Assembly: GCF_019443445.1 (NCBI RefSeq)
Contig: NZ_CP080378.1
Span: forward strand, 2,914,001 to 2,978,000
Source of the DNA: Massilia sp. PAMC28688
GTDB taxonomy: Bacteria; Pseudomonadota; Gammaproteobacteria; Burkholderiales; Burkholderiaceae_D
DNA: 64,000 nucleotides
Reading direction: 5' to 3'
Shown: positions 24,537 to 34,378 of the stretch, one piece after another
How positions within the stretch are numbered: the first letter of the stretch is position 1
How the letters are laid out: the number at the start of each line of letters is the position of its first letter
The notes under the pieces: model-generated
Seen by the model: only the letters and a program-made list of their open reading frames with translations
What the model was told of the DNA's origin: nothing
Database searches by the model: none
Program-made: the position numbers and the translations under genes

Positions 24537-24890
24537 GGCGCTGATTTCTTAGCCCGACACCAATTTCGTGGCAACTGCGATCCGCAGGGCGGGGTCAGTG
24601 CCGCCAAACCGACACTGGCTGAACATTAGGTAGCCAAAGGCAGTGAGGTCGGCTTAGGAGCGCGCAGAGCCAGGGAGCGTTCAAGACTCAGTCTGCCGGG
24701 CGGAACCACCTTTCCATATACAGTTGCCCGCTTTTAGGGTATCGTTTACGGCACTATTACTGCATCTACGTCCCTGCGTCCCTTTTGGTGGCGCTTACGT
24801 GACATCTTTTCGAGCTGGCCGCAGGCAGTGTTGCTGTGTCGGCTTTCCATCTTGGGCGTAGATCTTATCGAATAATCGCCCGGAAAACTT
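24537..24890 (+). other. Intergenic region, 354 bp, upstream of rhlE
   Basis: No gene, tRNA or clear terminator seen. DEAD-box helicase genes often carry long leaders that respond to cold, so part of this stretch may be the rhlE 5' leader. A GGAAAA site lies 5 bases before the rhlE start. Confidence 0.4.
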
Positions 24891-26357
24891 ATGCAAGAAA
24901 CACCGATTACCATCGAAGCCGACAGCGCGCCCACCGTGCGCTTTGCCGACTTTGGCCTCGCCGACCCAATCCTGCGCGCGCTGACCGAACAGGGTTACGT
25001 ACATCCCACCCCCATCCAGGCTGCCGCCATTCCCGTGGTGCTGCAGGGTGGTGACGTCATGGGCGCGGCTCAGACTGGCACGGGCAAAACGGCATCGTTC
25101 TCGCTCCCCATTATCCAGCTGCTCATGGCGCACGCCAATCCCAGCATGTCGCCGGCCCGTCACCCGGTACGCGCGCTGGTGCTCACCCCCACGCGCGAGC
25201 TGGCGGTGCAGGTAGCAGAAAACGTCAAGGCCTACGCCAAACACACCCCGCTGCGCTCCACCGTCGTGTTCGGCGGCATGGACATGAAGCAGCAGACCGT
25301 CATCCTCAAGGGCGGCGTGGAAATCGTGATCGCTACTCCCGGCCGCCTGCTGGATCACGTGGAGCAAAAGAACGTGTCGCTCGGCCAGGTGCAGATGCTG
25401 GTCATGGACGAGGCAGACCGCATGCTCGACATGGGCTTCCTGCCGGACTTGCAACGCATCATCAACATGCTGCCCAAACAGCGCCAGAATCTGATGTTCT
25501 CGGCCACTTTCTCGCCGGAAATCAAGAAACTGGCCAACAGCTTCCTGAACAATCCTGTCGTGATTGAGGTGGCGCGCAGCAATGCGACCGCCGACAAGGT
25601 CACCCAGGTCGTCTACAAGGTCTCCGAAGAAAACAAGCGCGACGTGGTCGAGCATCTGATTCGCGGCCGCGACCTCAAGCAGGTGCTGGTCTTTTCCAAT
25701 ACCAAGATTGGCGCCTCACGCCTGTCGCGCCAGCTGGAGCAGGGCGGCATCAAGGCCACCGCCATTCACGGCGACAAGACGCAACAGGAGCGCATGGCAG
25801 CACTCGATGCGTTCAAAAAAGGCGAGACCGATGTGCTGGTCGCAACCGACGTTGCAGCGCGTGGCCTTGATATTTCCGACCTGCCATGCGTGATCAATTT
25901 CGACCTGCCGTACAACGCTGAGGATTACGTGCACCGCATTGGCCGTACCGGCCGCGCGGGTGCCTCCGGTGATGCCATCTCGGTCTATTCGGACAAGGAC
26001 GAACGCCTGCTGGCAGACATTGAAAAGCTGATCAAGCAGACCATCAAGCGTGGCGAACTGGCTGGGTTCGTGCCGCCGGCAGCGTCACGGCCGCCGCGCG
26101 ACAGCGATCGTCCTGCCATGCGCAGCCGTCGCGATGAAGCGCCGGCGCGTGGCGCCGACCGTGGCGAGCGTGCCGAACGCTCAGCGCGCCCGAGCGGCCC
26201 GCCGGTGCGCCGTGAAAAGGTCGATCCATGGTTCCTCAAACCGTACGAGCCAAGCGCCAGCGCCACGCCAGTCGCGGCCGAGCCAAAGGCCAACGCCTCG
26301 ATCAAGCCGGGCAAGCAAAAGCTCGCTGCCCTGTTGGGCGGTATTCCAAAGCAGTAA
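24891..26357 (+). CDS. rhlE: ATP-dependent DEAD-box RNA helicase RhlE
   Basis: 488 residues. Helicase motifs in order: Q motif (FADFGL ... YVHPTPIQ), Walker A AQTGTGKT, PTRELAVQV, TPGRLLDHV, DEAD in VMDEADRMLDMGF, SAT in FSATFS, then VATDVAARGLD and YVHRIGRTGRAG. The C-terminal ~110 residues are basic, Arg/Ala/Pro-rich and disordered, as in RhlE proteins. It unwinds short RNA duplexes and helps ribosome assembly and RNA decay. It stands alone on the plus strand. Confidence 0.94.
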   Translation: MQETPITIEADSAPTVRFADFGLADPILRALTEQGYVHPTPIQAAAIPVVLQGGDVMGAAQTGTGKTASFSLPIIQLLMAHANPSMSPARHPVRALVLTPTRELAVQVAENVKAYAKHTPLRSTVVFGGMDMKQQTVILKGGVEIVIATPGRLLDHVEQKNVSLGQVQMLVMDEADRMLDMGFLPDLQRIINMLPKQRQNLMFSATFSPEIKKLANSFLNNPVVIEVARSNATADKVTQVVYKVSEENKRDVVEHLIRGRDLKQVLVFSNTKIGASRLSRQLEQGGIKATAIHGDKTQQERMAALDAFKKGETDVLVATDVAARGLDISDLPCVINFDLPYNAEDYVHRIGRTGRAGASGDAISVYSDKDERLLADIEKLIKQTIKRGELAGFVPPAASRPPRDSDRPAMRSRRDEAPARGADRGERAERSARPSGPPVRREKVDPWFLKPYEPSASATPVAAEPKANASIKPGKQKLAALLGGIPKQ

Positions 26358-26454
26358 AGGCTGCGCACCGCCGGGCGCGGCGTGCAGGCGCCCCGGCCGG
26401 CAAATCATCCCATTGAAGAACATGGTGCGCGCCGCGAGAGCGCGCCGTCCGGCG

Positions 26455-27330
26455 CTAGGCTGATGCCTGGGCTGGCGCTGCTTCCTGCGCCGCCGGGGCG
26501 CAATGCGGGCATGATTCCCCGTACACGTACAGTGGCGAAAGCTGCTCGCGTGGCGTGACCACGGCGCGGCAGGCGAAGCACTGGGTGGTGGTCACCGCTT
26601 CCAGCTTGGGATTGAGCGCGGTGCGATAGTCGAACACGAAGCAGTCACCCGTGTAATGTTCGCCGCCCACATCCTCAAAGTACTTCAGGATGCCGCCTTC
26701 GAGCTGGTACACATTTTCGTAGCCGATGTTCTGCATGTGGATGGCCGCCTTTTCGCAGCGGATGCCACCGGTGCAGAAGGTGACCACGGTCTTGTCGGCC
26801 AGTTCATCCTTGTGCGCGGCAATCACTTCCGGAAATTCCGTGAACTTCTCGATGCGGTAATCGATCGTGTTGTTGAAGGTGCCAACGTCCACTTCAAACG
26901 CATTGCGCGTGTCCACCATCACCACCGGCTTGCCGTTGTCGTCATGTCCCTGATCCAGCCAGCGCTTGAGCGTCGTTGGTGCCACAGCCGGCGCGCGGCC
27001 CAGCTCGGGCTTGATCAGCGGCATGCGCATGGTGATGATTTCTTTTTTCAGCTTCACCAGCATGCGCTTGTGCGACTGCTCTTCCGAATAGCTTTCCTTC
27101 ACTTCAATGTCGGCAAACCGCGCGTCGCTGCGCAGCCATGCCAGGAACTGGTCGATCTTTTCGCGCGGCCCGGACAGGAACAGGTTGATGCCTTCGGGCG
27201 TGAGCAGAATGGTGCCCTTCAGGCCAAGTTCCTTGCACAGTTCCTGGTAAAGCGGGCGCATTTCTTCGGTATTGTCGAAGGTGACAAACTTGTAGGCGGC
27301 GATATTGACGTGTTGCGTAGCGGAAGACAT
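26455..27330 (-). CDS. trhO: tRNA uridine(34) hydroxylase TrhO (rhodanese family, YceA)
   Basis: 291 residues from the ATG giving [15 protein letters not shown]; an in-frame extension of five residues exists. N-terminal UPF0176 domain ([18 protein letters not shown]), then a rhodanese domain with [17 protein letters not shown] and the active-site loop [12 protein letters not shown]-terminal CFACR ... CPHC motif looks like a zinc ribbon. TrhO makes 5-hydroxyuridine at the wobble position of some tRNAs using oxygen. Convergent with rhlE, divergent from the DUF1631 gene. Confidence 0.92.
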   Translation of the reverse strand: MSSATQHVNIAAYKFVTFDNTEEMRPLYQELCKELGLKGTILLTPEGINLFLSGPREKIDQFLAWLRSDARFADIEVKESYSEEQSHKRMLVKLKKEIITMRMPLIKPELGRAPAVAPTTLKRWLDQGHDDNGKPVVMVDTRNAFEVDVGTFNNTIDYRIEKFTEFPEVIAAHKDELADKTVVTFCTGGIRCEKAAIHMQNIGYENVYQLEGGILKYFEDVGGEHYTGDCFVFDYRTALNPKLEAVTTTQCFACRAVVTPREQLSPLYVYGESCPHCAPAAQEAAPAQASA

Positions 27331-27579
27331 GGCGGTTCTGGGCATTCGTAAGCGGATTTAGCAGCCGGTATTATAAAGCAGCGCGCCACCCGAAGCCACC
27401 TTCCAGCCCCTTTCTGTGTTTACTCTAAGCACTTGTTTTGATAAGGTTTTTACATTTTTTAAGCGCCGCCACCATCAAATTAGCGTTGCGCACAAAGAAC
27501 ATTATTGGCAAAGCCAATCATTGCGCTATGATGGAAGCGCACAAATACGGATTTGTTGAGTTTTGATTGCAAGGCGCCC

Positions 27580-29814
27580 ATGCATATTCCAAAAGCCATC
27601 ATCCGGCTTGCCAAAGACCGCGCCCTGACGAGTTTTTCGGCCCTGGCCGAACAGACCGTAGTGGAGGCTGACAATATCGCCACCCGCGCAATGGGCAACG
27701 CCATCGGCAGCGAACTGCAGGACATGACGGCAGTGCGCGCCTTTCTGCGCGGCGAAGGCCGTACCCTGCGCACGCGCATGATGCGCCATTTCGCCAGCCT
27801 GCTTGACCGTGCCATGATCACCATGCACGCGCACAAACCATCGGCCAACAAGGAAATCGACTACAACAACCTGACCCTGATCGATGATGACGTCGTGGTG
27901 CGCCAGATTGAAATCGAGCGCATGGTGGGGCGCCTGCGCGAGGCCGAAATGGTCGCGCTGGGACGCGTGAACCTGACCATCGCCACCCTGCACAACGACC
28001 GCGAGGCACGCGAACGGGAGAACCCGTTCCGTCCCTACGTGCTCGCGCGCGCACTGTACGAAGCACTGCGGGAGCTGATGTGGGATGAAGCCCAATCCAA
28101 GCATCTGTACGATACGCTGGGCCAGGCCATGGCCATCCGCCTGCCGGGATTTTACGCGAGCATTGTCGAAGAATTTGAATCCGGCGGCGTCACCGCACGC
28201 CTGACGGCCCGCCCGTCTGCCATGTCGCGCGCCGAACAAGATCGCCTGGCGTGGCAGCGCGCCGCGCAGCACCTGGCCGGTTCAATCGATCCATCGCGCC
28301 TGGCGGGCGGCACGCCCGATCAGGTCCTCGCTGCCCGCATGCTGCCCAAGCTGCAGCGGCTGCAGGAAATGCAGCTTGGCGGCGGTGGCATCGGCACGCG
28401 CACGCAGGACCTGCTCGACGTGGTGTGGGAGGTTTTCCATAAGCCGAAAGGTGCGCGCGTACCCAGGCCGCCGCGCACGCCCGGGGTGCGCGATGACCTC
28501 GACACCACGCTGTTTGAACTGCAGCAGGAGATCGCCGCCGGCCAGGAGCCACCTGCGCCATTGGCCCTGCGTGACCTGCTGGCAGGCCAGCAGCTGTCCG
28601 CCGAGCAGACGCGCGTGCTCGACATCATGGCCCTGCTGTTTGAATCGATTGTCCATGACGAGCAACTGCCAGCGCCGATGCAGGTCCAGTTCCGCCGTCT
28701 GTACGTGCCGGTAGTGCGCGCTGCGCTGACGGACCCCGAGCTGTTACACCTGGCCGGCCATCCCGTGCGCCGCCTGATCGACCGCCTGGGATCGGTGGGC
28801 GCGGCCATCGGCCCGGCGCACGCGGTCTATGCCACGCTCATGACTGAAGTAGTCTCGATCATCGGCTCCCTGCTCGACCTGTTCGATGACGACATGGGCA
28901 TTTTCAGCGACACCGAACAGGCGCTTGACAGCCATGTATCGGCACTGCTGGCCGACAGTGATCCCCTGATCGCCACCTGTGTGGCGGCGGTGCGCGAAGC
29001 GGAAGCCGACAGCGCGCGCCTGGCCGGCGCCACGGCCTCGCTCAGCGCCGCGCTGCAGCCGCTGCAGATCGATCCGCGCCTGGCGGACTTCATCCTCGGC
29101 ACCTGGGCGCGCGTGCTCAGTCACCCGGGCCCGGAAGCGCAGCACGCTGTGGAGATGCTGCCCGAGCTGCTGTGGAGCGCCCAGGAAAAGACCACGCCGG
29201 AAGACCGCGCAGCCATGATGAAAATGCTGCCGGTATTGGTAAGCAAGGTGCGCCAGGGGATGGCATCCATTGCGCTGCCGGAAAAGCCATCCAAGGCGGC
29301 CTTTGACCGTCTGGTGGCGGTGCACATGGACGTATTGGGCAACAAGCAGGAACGGGCGCGCAGGCTCATGTCGCTGGAACGGTTCCGCGAGCACTTTGCC
29401 GACTTTTCCATCACCGCCGCCGCCCCCGCGGCCAGCCGTGACAACTGGGTGGGCAAGTTCGAACTCGAGGCGTCGCTGCTGCGGCACAAGGTCACGCCGC
29501 TGGTGCACGACCGCGCGGCGAGCCGGCTGCCGATGGCGTCCGACGCCGACTGGCTGTCCTGGGCGCGTCCCGGCAATGGCTTTGAAATGAAGGTGGAAGG
29601 GCGCTTCCGCCCCGCGTTGCTATGCGCGGCCGGCGAGCGCGAAGGCGCGTTTGTGTTCAGCGTCGACAAGGAAATCGGCTGTGCCATTTACCTGCGCGAG
29701 CCGCTGCTCGAAGCGATGGAGCACGGCAGCCTGCGCCCGCTGGAAGCATTGCCCCTGTTTGACCGCGCGGTGGAGTCGCTGATGGCAGGCGCGGAAAGTC
29801 TTTCGGCGTCCTGA
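27580..29814 (+). CDS. DUF1631 family protein
   Basis: 744 residues from the ATG giving MHIPKAIIRLAKDRAL. The family is known from beta- and gammaproteobacteria; these proteins are long, mostly helical and without membrane segments. Segments typical of it are NLTLIDDDVVVRQIEIERMVGRL, NPFRPYVLARAL and the C-terminal WVGKFELEASLLRHKVTPLVH block. Function not established, although some are linked to c-di-GMP or surface behaviour. Here it lies upstream of dnaE with an 84-base spacer. Length and domain extent look complete. Confidence 0.87.
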   Translation: MHIPKAIIRLAKDRALTSFSALAEQTVVEADNIATRAMGNAIGSELQDMTAVRAFLRGEGRTLRTRMMRHFASLLDRAMITMHAHKPSANKEIDYNNLTLIDDDVVVRQIEIERMVGRLREAEMVALGRVNLTIATLHNDREARERENPFRPYVLARALYEALRELMWDEAQSKHLYDTLGQAMAIRLPGFYASIVEEFESGGVTARLTARPSAMSRAEQDRLAWQRAAQHLAGSIDPSRLAGGTPDQVLAARMLPKLQRLQEMQLGGGGIGTRTQDLLDVVWEVFHKPKGARVPRPPRTPGVRDDLDTTLFELQQEIAAGQEPPAPLALRDLLAGQQLSAEQTRVLDIMALLFESIVHDEQLPAPMQVQFRRLYVPVVRAALTDPELLHLAGHPVRRLIDRLGSVGAAIGPAHAVYATLMTEVVSIIGSLLDLFDDDMGIFSDTEQALDSHVSALLADSDPLIATCVAAVREAEADSARLAGATASLSAALQPLQIDPRLADFILGTWARVLSHPGPEAQHAVEMLPELLWSAQEKTTPEDRAAMMKMLPVLVSKVRQGMASIALPEKPSKAAFDRLVAVHMDVLGNKQERARRLMSLERFREHFADFSITAAAPAASRDNWVGKFELEASLLRHKVTPLVHDRAASRLPMASDADWLSWARPGNGFEMKVEGRFRPALLCAAGEREGAFVFSVDKEIGCAIYLREPLLEAMEHGSLRPLEALPLFDRAVESLMAGAESLSAS

Positions 29815-29898
29815 CGTCCCGCCAATGGCCCGACTTTCGGGCGCGGCGCATGCCCGGCGGGTTAAAATAGCCGTTTGGTACAGCAAGCGAAGCGGGAC

Positions 29899-32800
29899 AT
29901 GGGCATGGAAGTGATCGAAGCAGGCAGTGAAGCAGCCGTCAATACGCCAGAGAAGGCACCGGCACCTGCCTTTGTGCATCTGCGGGTGCATTCCGAGTAC
30001 TCGATTGTGGACGGTTTGGTACGCATTGACGATGTCGTTGCCGCCGCCGCCAAGGACAAGCAGCCCGCGCTGGCCGTCACTGACCTGGCCAACCTGTTCG
30101 GCATGGTCAAGTTCTACAAAGCTGCGCGTGGCAAGGGCGTCAAGCCGATCATCGGCGTGGATGCCTGGATCTCCAACGACGACAACCGCGACAAGCCCAC
30201 GCGCCTGCTCCTGCTGGCAAAAAACCACACCGGCTACCTGCAGCTGTGCGACCTGCTGTCGCGCGCCTGGCTCACCAATCAAAACAAGGGACGTGCCGAG
30301 ATCCGCCCCGAATGGCTCGAAGCGCTGGCCACGAGTGAATCGACCCTGCATCCGGGCACCAGCCAGGCCAATGGCCTGATCGTGCTCTCGGGTGCCCACT
30401 GCGGTGACCTAGGCATGGCCATTGAAAACGGCAACCTGGCCTTGGCGGAGCGCTGCGCGCGACGCTGGGCCCAGGTGTTCCCCGGGCACTTTTACATCGA
30501 AATCCAGCGTGCCGGCCAGCCCAACCAGGAAGCGCAGGTGCGCCATGCGGTGGCGCTGGCGGCCAGGCTCGGGCTGCCCGTGGTAGCCACGCATCCGATT
30601 CAGTTCATCTCGCCCGACGAATTCATCGCCCACGAGGCGCGCACCTGTATCGCCGAAGGCGAAATGCTGGCCAACGCCAAGCGCGTGAAGCGTTTTAACG
30701 AAGAGATGCGTTTCAAGTCGCAGGCCGAGATGGCCGAGCTGTTTGCCGACATGCCGGGCGCGCTGCAAAACTCGGTGGAGATCGCGCGCCGCTGCAATGT
30801 GGTGCTCACGCTGGGCAAGCCGCAGCTACCGAATTTCCCCACGCCGCCGGGCATGAGCATCGATGAATTCCTGGTCGCGGAATCAAAGGCGGGCCTGGAG
30901 CAGCGCCTCATCCACCTGTACCCGGATCCGGTCAAGCGCGAAGCGCAGCGCGAGCGCTACGAGTCGCGCCTCAAGTTCGAGACCGATACCATCTGCAACA
31001 TGAAGTTCCCCGGCTACTTCCTGATCGTGGCCGAGTTCATCAAGTGGGCCAAGGAAAACGGCGTGCCGGTGGGGCCGGGGCGGGGTTCGGGTGCCGGTTC
31101 GCTGGTGGCCTATTCACTGCTCATTACCGACCTCGATCCGCTGCAGTACAACCTGCTGTTCGAGCGCTTCCTGAACCCGGAACGGGTCTCGATGCCCGAC
31201 TTCGATATCGACTTCTGCCAGGAAGGGCGCGACCGCGTCATCCAGCACGTGAAGGACCTGTACGGCAAGGAGGCGGTGTCGCAGATTGCCACCTTCGGTA
31301 CCATGGCGGCCAAGGGTGCGATCCGCGACGTGGGCCGCGTACTCGATTTTGGCTACAACTTCTGCGACGGTATCTCCAAGCTGATCCCGTTCAAGCCGGG
31401 CAAGCCTGTCACCATTGCCCAGGCGATCGAAGAAGAACCGATGCTCAAGGAGCGGCTGGAAAACGAGGACGAGGTCAGGCAGCTGCTCGACCTTGCCCAG
31501 CAGGTTGAGGGCATCGCCCGTAACATCGGCATGCACGCCGGTGGTGTCCTGATCGCCCCCGGCAAGCTGACCGACTTCTGTCCGCTGTACACCCAGGGTG
31601 GCGACTCGGGCGTGGTATCGCAGTACGACAAGGATGACGTGGAGGCCGTGGGCCTGGTCAAGTTCGACTTCCTGGGTCTGACCACGCTCACCATCCTGGA
31701 CCGCGCGGTTCGCTACATCAAGCAGCTCGACCCGGCCAATGCCGACTTTGCGCTGGAGAAGCTGCCGCTCAACGACAAGGCGTCGTACGACCTGCTCACC
31801 AAGGCCAAGACGGTCGCGATCTTCCAGCTGGAGTCGCGCGGCATGCAGGGCATGCTCAAGGATGCGCGCCCCGACCGCTTCGAGGACATCATCGCCCTGG
31901 TGGCGCTGTACCGTCCGGGCCCGATGGACCTGATCCCGGACTTCTGCAAGCGCAAGCACGGCGAAAAATTCGATTACCCCGATCCGCGCACCGAGTCGAT
32001 CCTGTCCGAGACCTACGGCATCATGGTCTACCAGGAGCAGGTGATGCAGATGGCGCAAATCGTGGGTGGCTATTCGCTGGGCGGCGCCGACATGCTGCGC
32101 CGCGCGATGGGTAAGAAGAAGGCCGAGGAGATGGCCGAGCACCGCGAGATCTTCCGCGCCGGTGCCGCCAAGGATGGCCTGTCGACCGAAAAGGCCGACG
32201 AGATCTTCGACTTGATGGAAAAGTTCGCGGGCTACGGCTTTAACAAGTCGCACGCCGCCGCTTACGCGCTGCTGTCGTACCACACGGCTTACCTGAAGGC
32301 GCACCATACGGCCGCCTTCATGGCCGCCAACTTGTCGCTGGCGATGGACGACACCGACAAGATCAAGATCCTGGTGGAAGATGCAATCGAGGTGTGCAAG
32401 CTCACGCTGCTGCCGCCCGATATCAATCATTCGGACTACCGCTTTGTGCCGGAAGGCCCGGCGCCATCGGTCACGGGCAAGCGTGTGACCAATATCCGCT
32501 ATGGCCTTGGTGCCGTGAAGGGTTCCGGCCAGTCGGCCATTGAAGCCATTATCGCCGCGCGCGAAAGCGGCGGTCCATTCAAGGACATGTTCGACTTCTG
32601 CAAGCGGGTGGACCGCAAGCAGATCAACCGCCGCACCATCGAATCGCTGATCCGTGCCGGGGCCATGGACTGCTTCGGTGTGGACCGCGCCATCCTGCTC
32701 GCTTCCGTCGCCTTTGCGGTGGAAGTGGCTGACCAGGCTGCGGCATCGGCCAACCAGGTCAGCCTGTTTGGCGGCGACGACAGCGACCTGGTGGCGCCAC

Positions 32801-33453
32801 CGGAATACGTCAAGGCCACGCCCTTTACCGACCGCCAGAAACTGGCCGAAGAAAAGGTGGCGCTCGGCTTCTACCTGTCGGGCCATATGTTCGACTCCTT
32901 TGCTACCGAGGCGCGCCGCTTTGCCCGCACCAAGCTGGCGGACCTGGAACCGTCGCGCGAGGCGCGCATGATGTGCGGCGTGATCACCGGCGTGCGCGCG
33001 CAAATGACCCAGCGCGGCAAGATCCTGATCGTGGCGCTCGATGACAAGAGCGGCGTGGTCGAAGTGACGGTCTATCCCGAGGTGTTCGAGGCGAACAAGA
33101 ACATGTTCAAGGAAGACGAATTCATGGCCTGCGTGGGCAAGGTGTCGGAAGACCGCTTCAACGGCGGCCTGCGCATCACGGCTGAAAAGGTTTACGACAT
33201 GACGACGGCGCGCGTGCACTACGGACGCCAGCTTGGCTTGGCGCTACCGGACGCGGTGGCGTCGCACCGGGTGGCAGAAATCCTCAAGCCGCACCGCGCG
33301 CCGGAAGGTTTGCCGGTGGCGATGCGCATCAAGCCGCAAGGCGTGGAATGTGTGCTGCAGCTGGGCGACGACTGGCGCGTGGCCCCATCGGATGCACTGA
33401 CCCTGGCGCTGGAACAAGTGCTGGGCGCGCGCGAAGTGGCGGTGGAGTACTAG
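29899..33453 (+). CDS. dnaE: DNA polymerase III subunit alpha
   Basis: 1184 residues from the ATG giving MGMEVIEAGSEAAV; TTG eight codons earlier or ATG two codons later are alternatives. PHP domain at the start (FVHLRVHSEYSIVDGLVRID), then palm/fingers with the catalytic PDFDIDFCQ, the VGPGRGSGAGSLVAY motif, GYGFNKSHAAAYALLSYHTAYLK, a helix-hairpin-helix region and an OB fold (GVITGVRAQMTQRGK). Length is that of replicative DnaE (E. coli 1160), not the shorter DnaE2. It is the main replicative polymerase, acting in the holoenzyme. Confidence 0.97.
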   Translation: MGMEVIEAGSEAAVNTPEKAPAPAFVHLRVHSEYSIVDGLVRIDDVVAAAAKDKQPALAVTDLANLFGMVKFYKAARGKGVKPIIGVDAWISNDDNRDKPTRLLLLAKNHTGYLQLCDLLSRAWLTNQNKGRAEIRPEWLEALATSESTLHPGTSQANGLIVLSGAHCGDLGMAIENGNLALAERCARRWAQVFPGHFYIEIQRAGQPNQEAQVRHAVALAARLGLPVVATHPIQFISPDEFIAHEARTCIAEGEMLANAKRVKRFNEEMRFKSQAEMAELFADMPGALQNSVEIARRCNVVLTLGKPQLPNFPTPPGMSIDEFLVAESKAGLEQRLIHLYPDPVKREAQRERYESRLKFETDTICNMKFPGYFLIVAEFIKWAKENGVPVGPGRGSGAGSLVAYSLLITDLDPLQYNLLFERFLNPERVSMPDFDIDFCQEGRDRVIQHVKDLYGKEAVSQIATFGTMAAKGAIRDVGRVLDFGYNFCDGISKLIPFKPGKPVTIAQAIEEEPMLKERLENEDEVRQLLDLAQQVEGIARNIGMHAGGVLIAPGKLTDFCPLYTQGGDSGVVSQYDKDDVEAVGLVKFDFLGLTTLTILDRAVRYIKQLDPANADFALEKLPLNDKASYDLLTKAKTVAIFQLESRGMQGMLKDARPDRFEDIIALVALYRPGPMDLIPDFCKRKHGEKFDYPDPRTESILSETYGIMVYQEQVMQMAQIVGGYSLGGADMLRRAMGKKKAEEMAEHREIFRAGAAKDGLSTEKADEIFDLMEKFAGYGFNKSHAAAYALLSYHTAYLKAHHTAAFMAANLSLAMDDTDKIKILVEDAIEVCKLTLLPPDINHSDYRFVPEGPAPSVTGKRVTNIRYGLGAVKGSGQSAIEAIIAARESGGPFKDMFDFCKRVDRKQINRRTIESLIRAGAMDCFGVDRAILLASVAFAVEVADQAAASANQVSLFGGDDSDLVAPPEYVKATPFTDRQKLAEEKVALGFYLSGHMFDSFATEARRFARTKLADLEPSREARMMCGVITGVRAQMTQRGKILIVALDDKSGVVEVTVYPEVFEANKNMFKEDEFMACVGKVSEDRFNGGLRITAEKVYDMTTARVHYGRQLGLALPDAVASHRVAEILKPHRAPEGLPVAMRIKPQGVECVLQLGDDWRVAPSDALTLALEQVLGAREVAVEY

Positions 33454-33565
33454 GACTGCGCTCGGGGCTGGGCATGCCCCGGCGCACCGGTAGCGTAAAT
33501 TTTGCTATTGGTAAAGATACGAAACCGATTATGATCGTCTTTACTGCCGCAACGATATTTTCATA

Positions 33566-34378
33566 ATGCCAACTTCTTCTTTGATTTCCGTGATTGTGTC
33601 GACTTACAACCGGCCTGATGCATTGGCCGCCGTCGTCGAAGGCTTATTCACCCAGACCGACCGCAACTTTGAAATCCTCGTGGTCGATGACGGATCGAAA
33701 GACGACACCAAAGCCTGTGTGGCAGCGCTCAAGGCGCGTTCGCCGGTGCCGCTGGAGCACATCTGGCAGCCGGACGACGGCTTTCGCCTGGCAATGGCGC
33801 GCAACCAGGGCATCAAGGCCGCGCGCGGCGACTACACGGTGTTCCTCGATGGCGACTGCGTGCCGCAGACGGACTTTGTGGCGCAGCACAGGCGGTTGGC
33901 GCAGCCTGGGTCGATGGTGACGGGCAGCCGGATTTTGCTCGGCAAGGAATTTACGCACGCCGTGCTGGCCGAAAAGCGCGACCTGCAGTCGCTTGGCGCG
34001 CTGGAAAAAATGAGCCTGCGTCTGAATGGCGGCATCAACAAGTGGCTGCAGCTGATCGTGCGGTTTCCTGACCTGGGGCGGGAACAGAAGAAGTTCAGCT
34101 TCCGCCGCATCAAGGGTTGCAACCTGGGGATCTGGCGGCGCGATCTGTTGGCCGTGAACGGGTTTGACGAGAGCTTTACCGGCTGGGGCCATGAAGATGC
34201 CGATATCGTGCTGCGCCTGCATAACGCGGGCGTGACACGCAAGGATGGGGCGTTTGCCACCGAGGTATTCCATTTGTGGCATCCGGAAGCGAAGCGCGAT
34301 GAGGCCAGCAGCAATCTGCGCATCGTCAAGCGCCGCGTGGAAGACAAGACCATCACGGCGGCCAAGGGCGTGGCATGA
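33566..34378 (+). CDS. Family 2 glycosyltransferase, with galactosyltransferase-type C-terminal block
   Basis: 270 residues. GT-A fold with ISVIVSTYNRPDALAAVVEGL, the UDP-sugar aspartates in ILVVDDGS and FLDGDC (DXD-type), then RIKGCNLGIWRRDLLAVNGFDESFTGWGHEDADIVLRL, which is the Glyco_tranf_2_7C type. No membrane segment. Its stop overlaps the next gene start (ATGA). Position next to msbA and waaF suggests LPS core building. The acceptor is unknown. Confidence 0.9.
   Translation: MPTSSLISVIVSTYNRPDALAAVVEGLFTQTDRNFEILVVDDGSKDDTKACVAALKARSPVPLEHIWQPDDGFRLAMARNQGIKAARGDYTVFLDGDCVPQTDFVAQHRRLAQPGSMVTGSRILLGKEFTHAVLAEKRDLQSLGALEKMSLRLNGGINKWLQLIVRFPDLGREQKKFSFRRIKGCNLGIWRRDLLAVNGFDESFTGWGHEDADIVLRLHNAGVTRKDGAFATEVFHLWHPEAKRDEASSNLRIVKRRVEDKTITAAKGVA

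Noticed and set aside
24537..24890. Possible small RNA or riboswitch before rhlE
   Set aside because: No stable paired scaffold, terminator or known motif seen by eye; kept only as an intergenic note.
31114..33219. A 701-codon open frame on the minus strand
   Set aside because: Lies wholly antisense to dnaE, whose motifs are complete.
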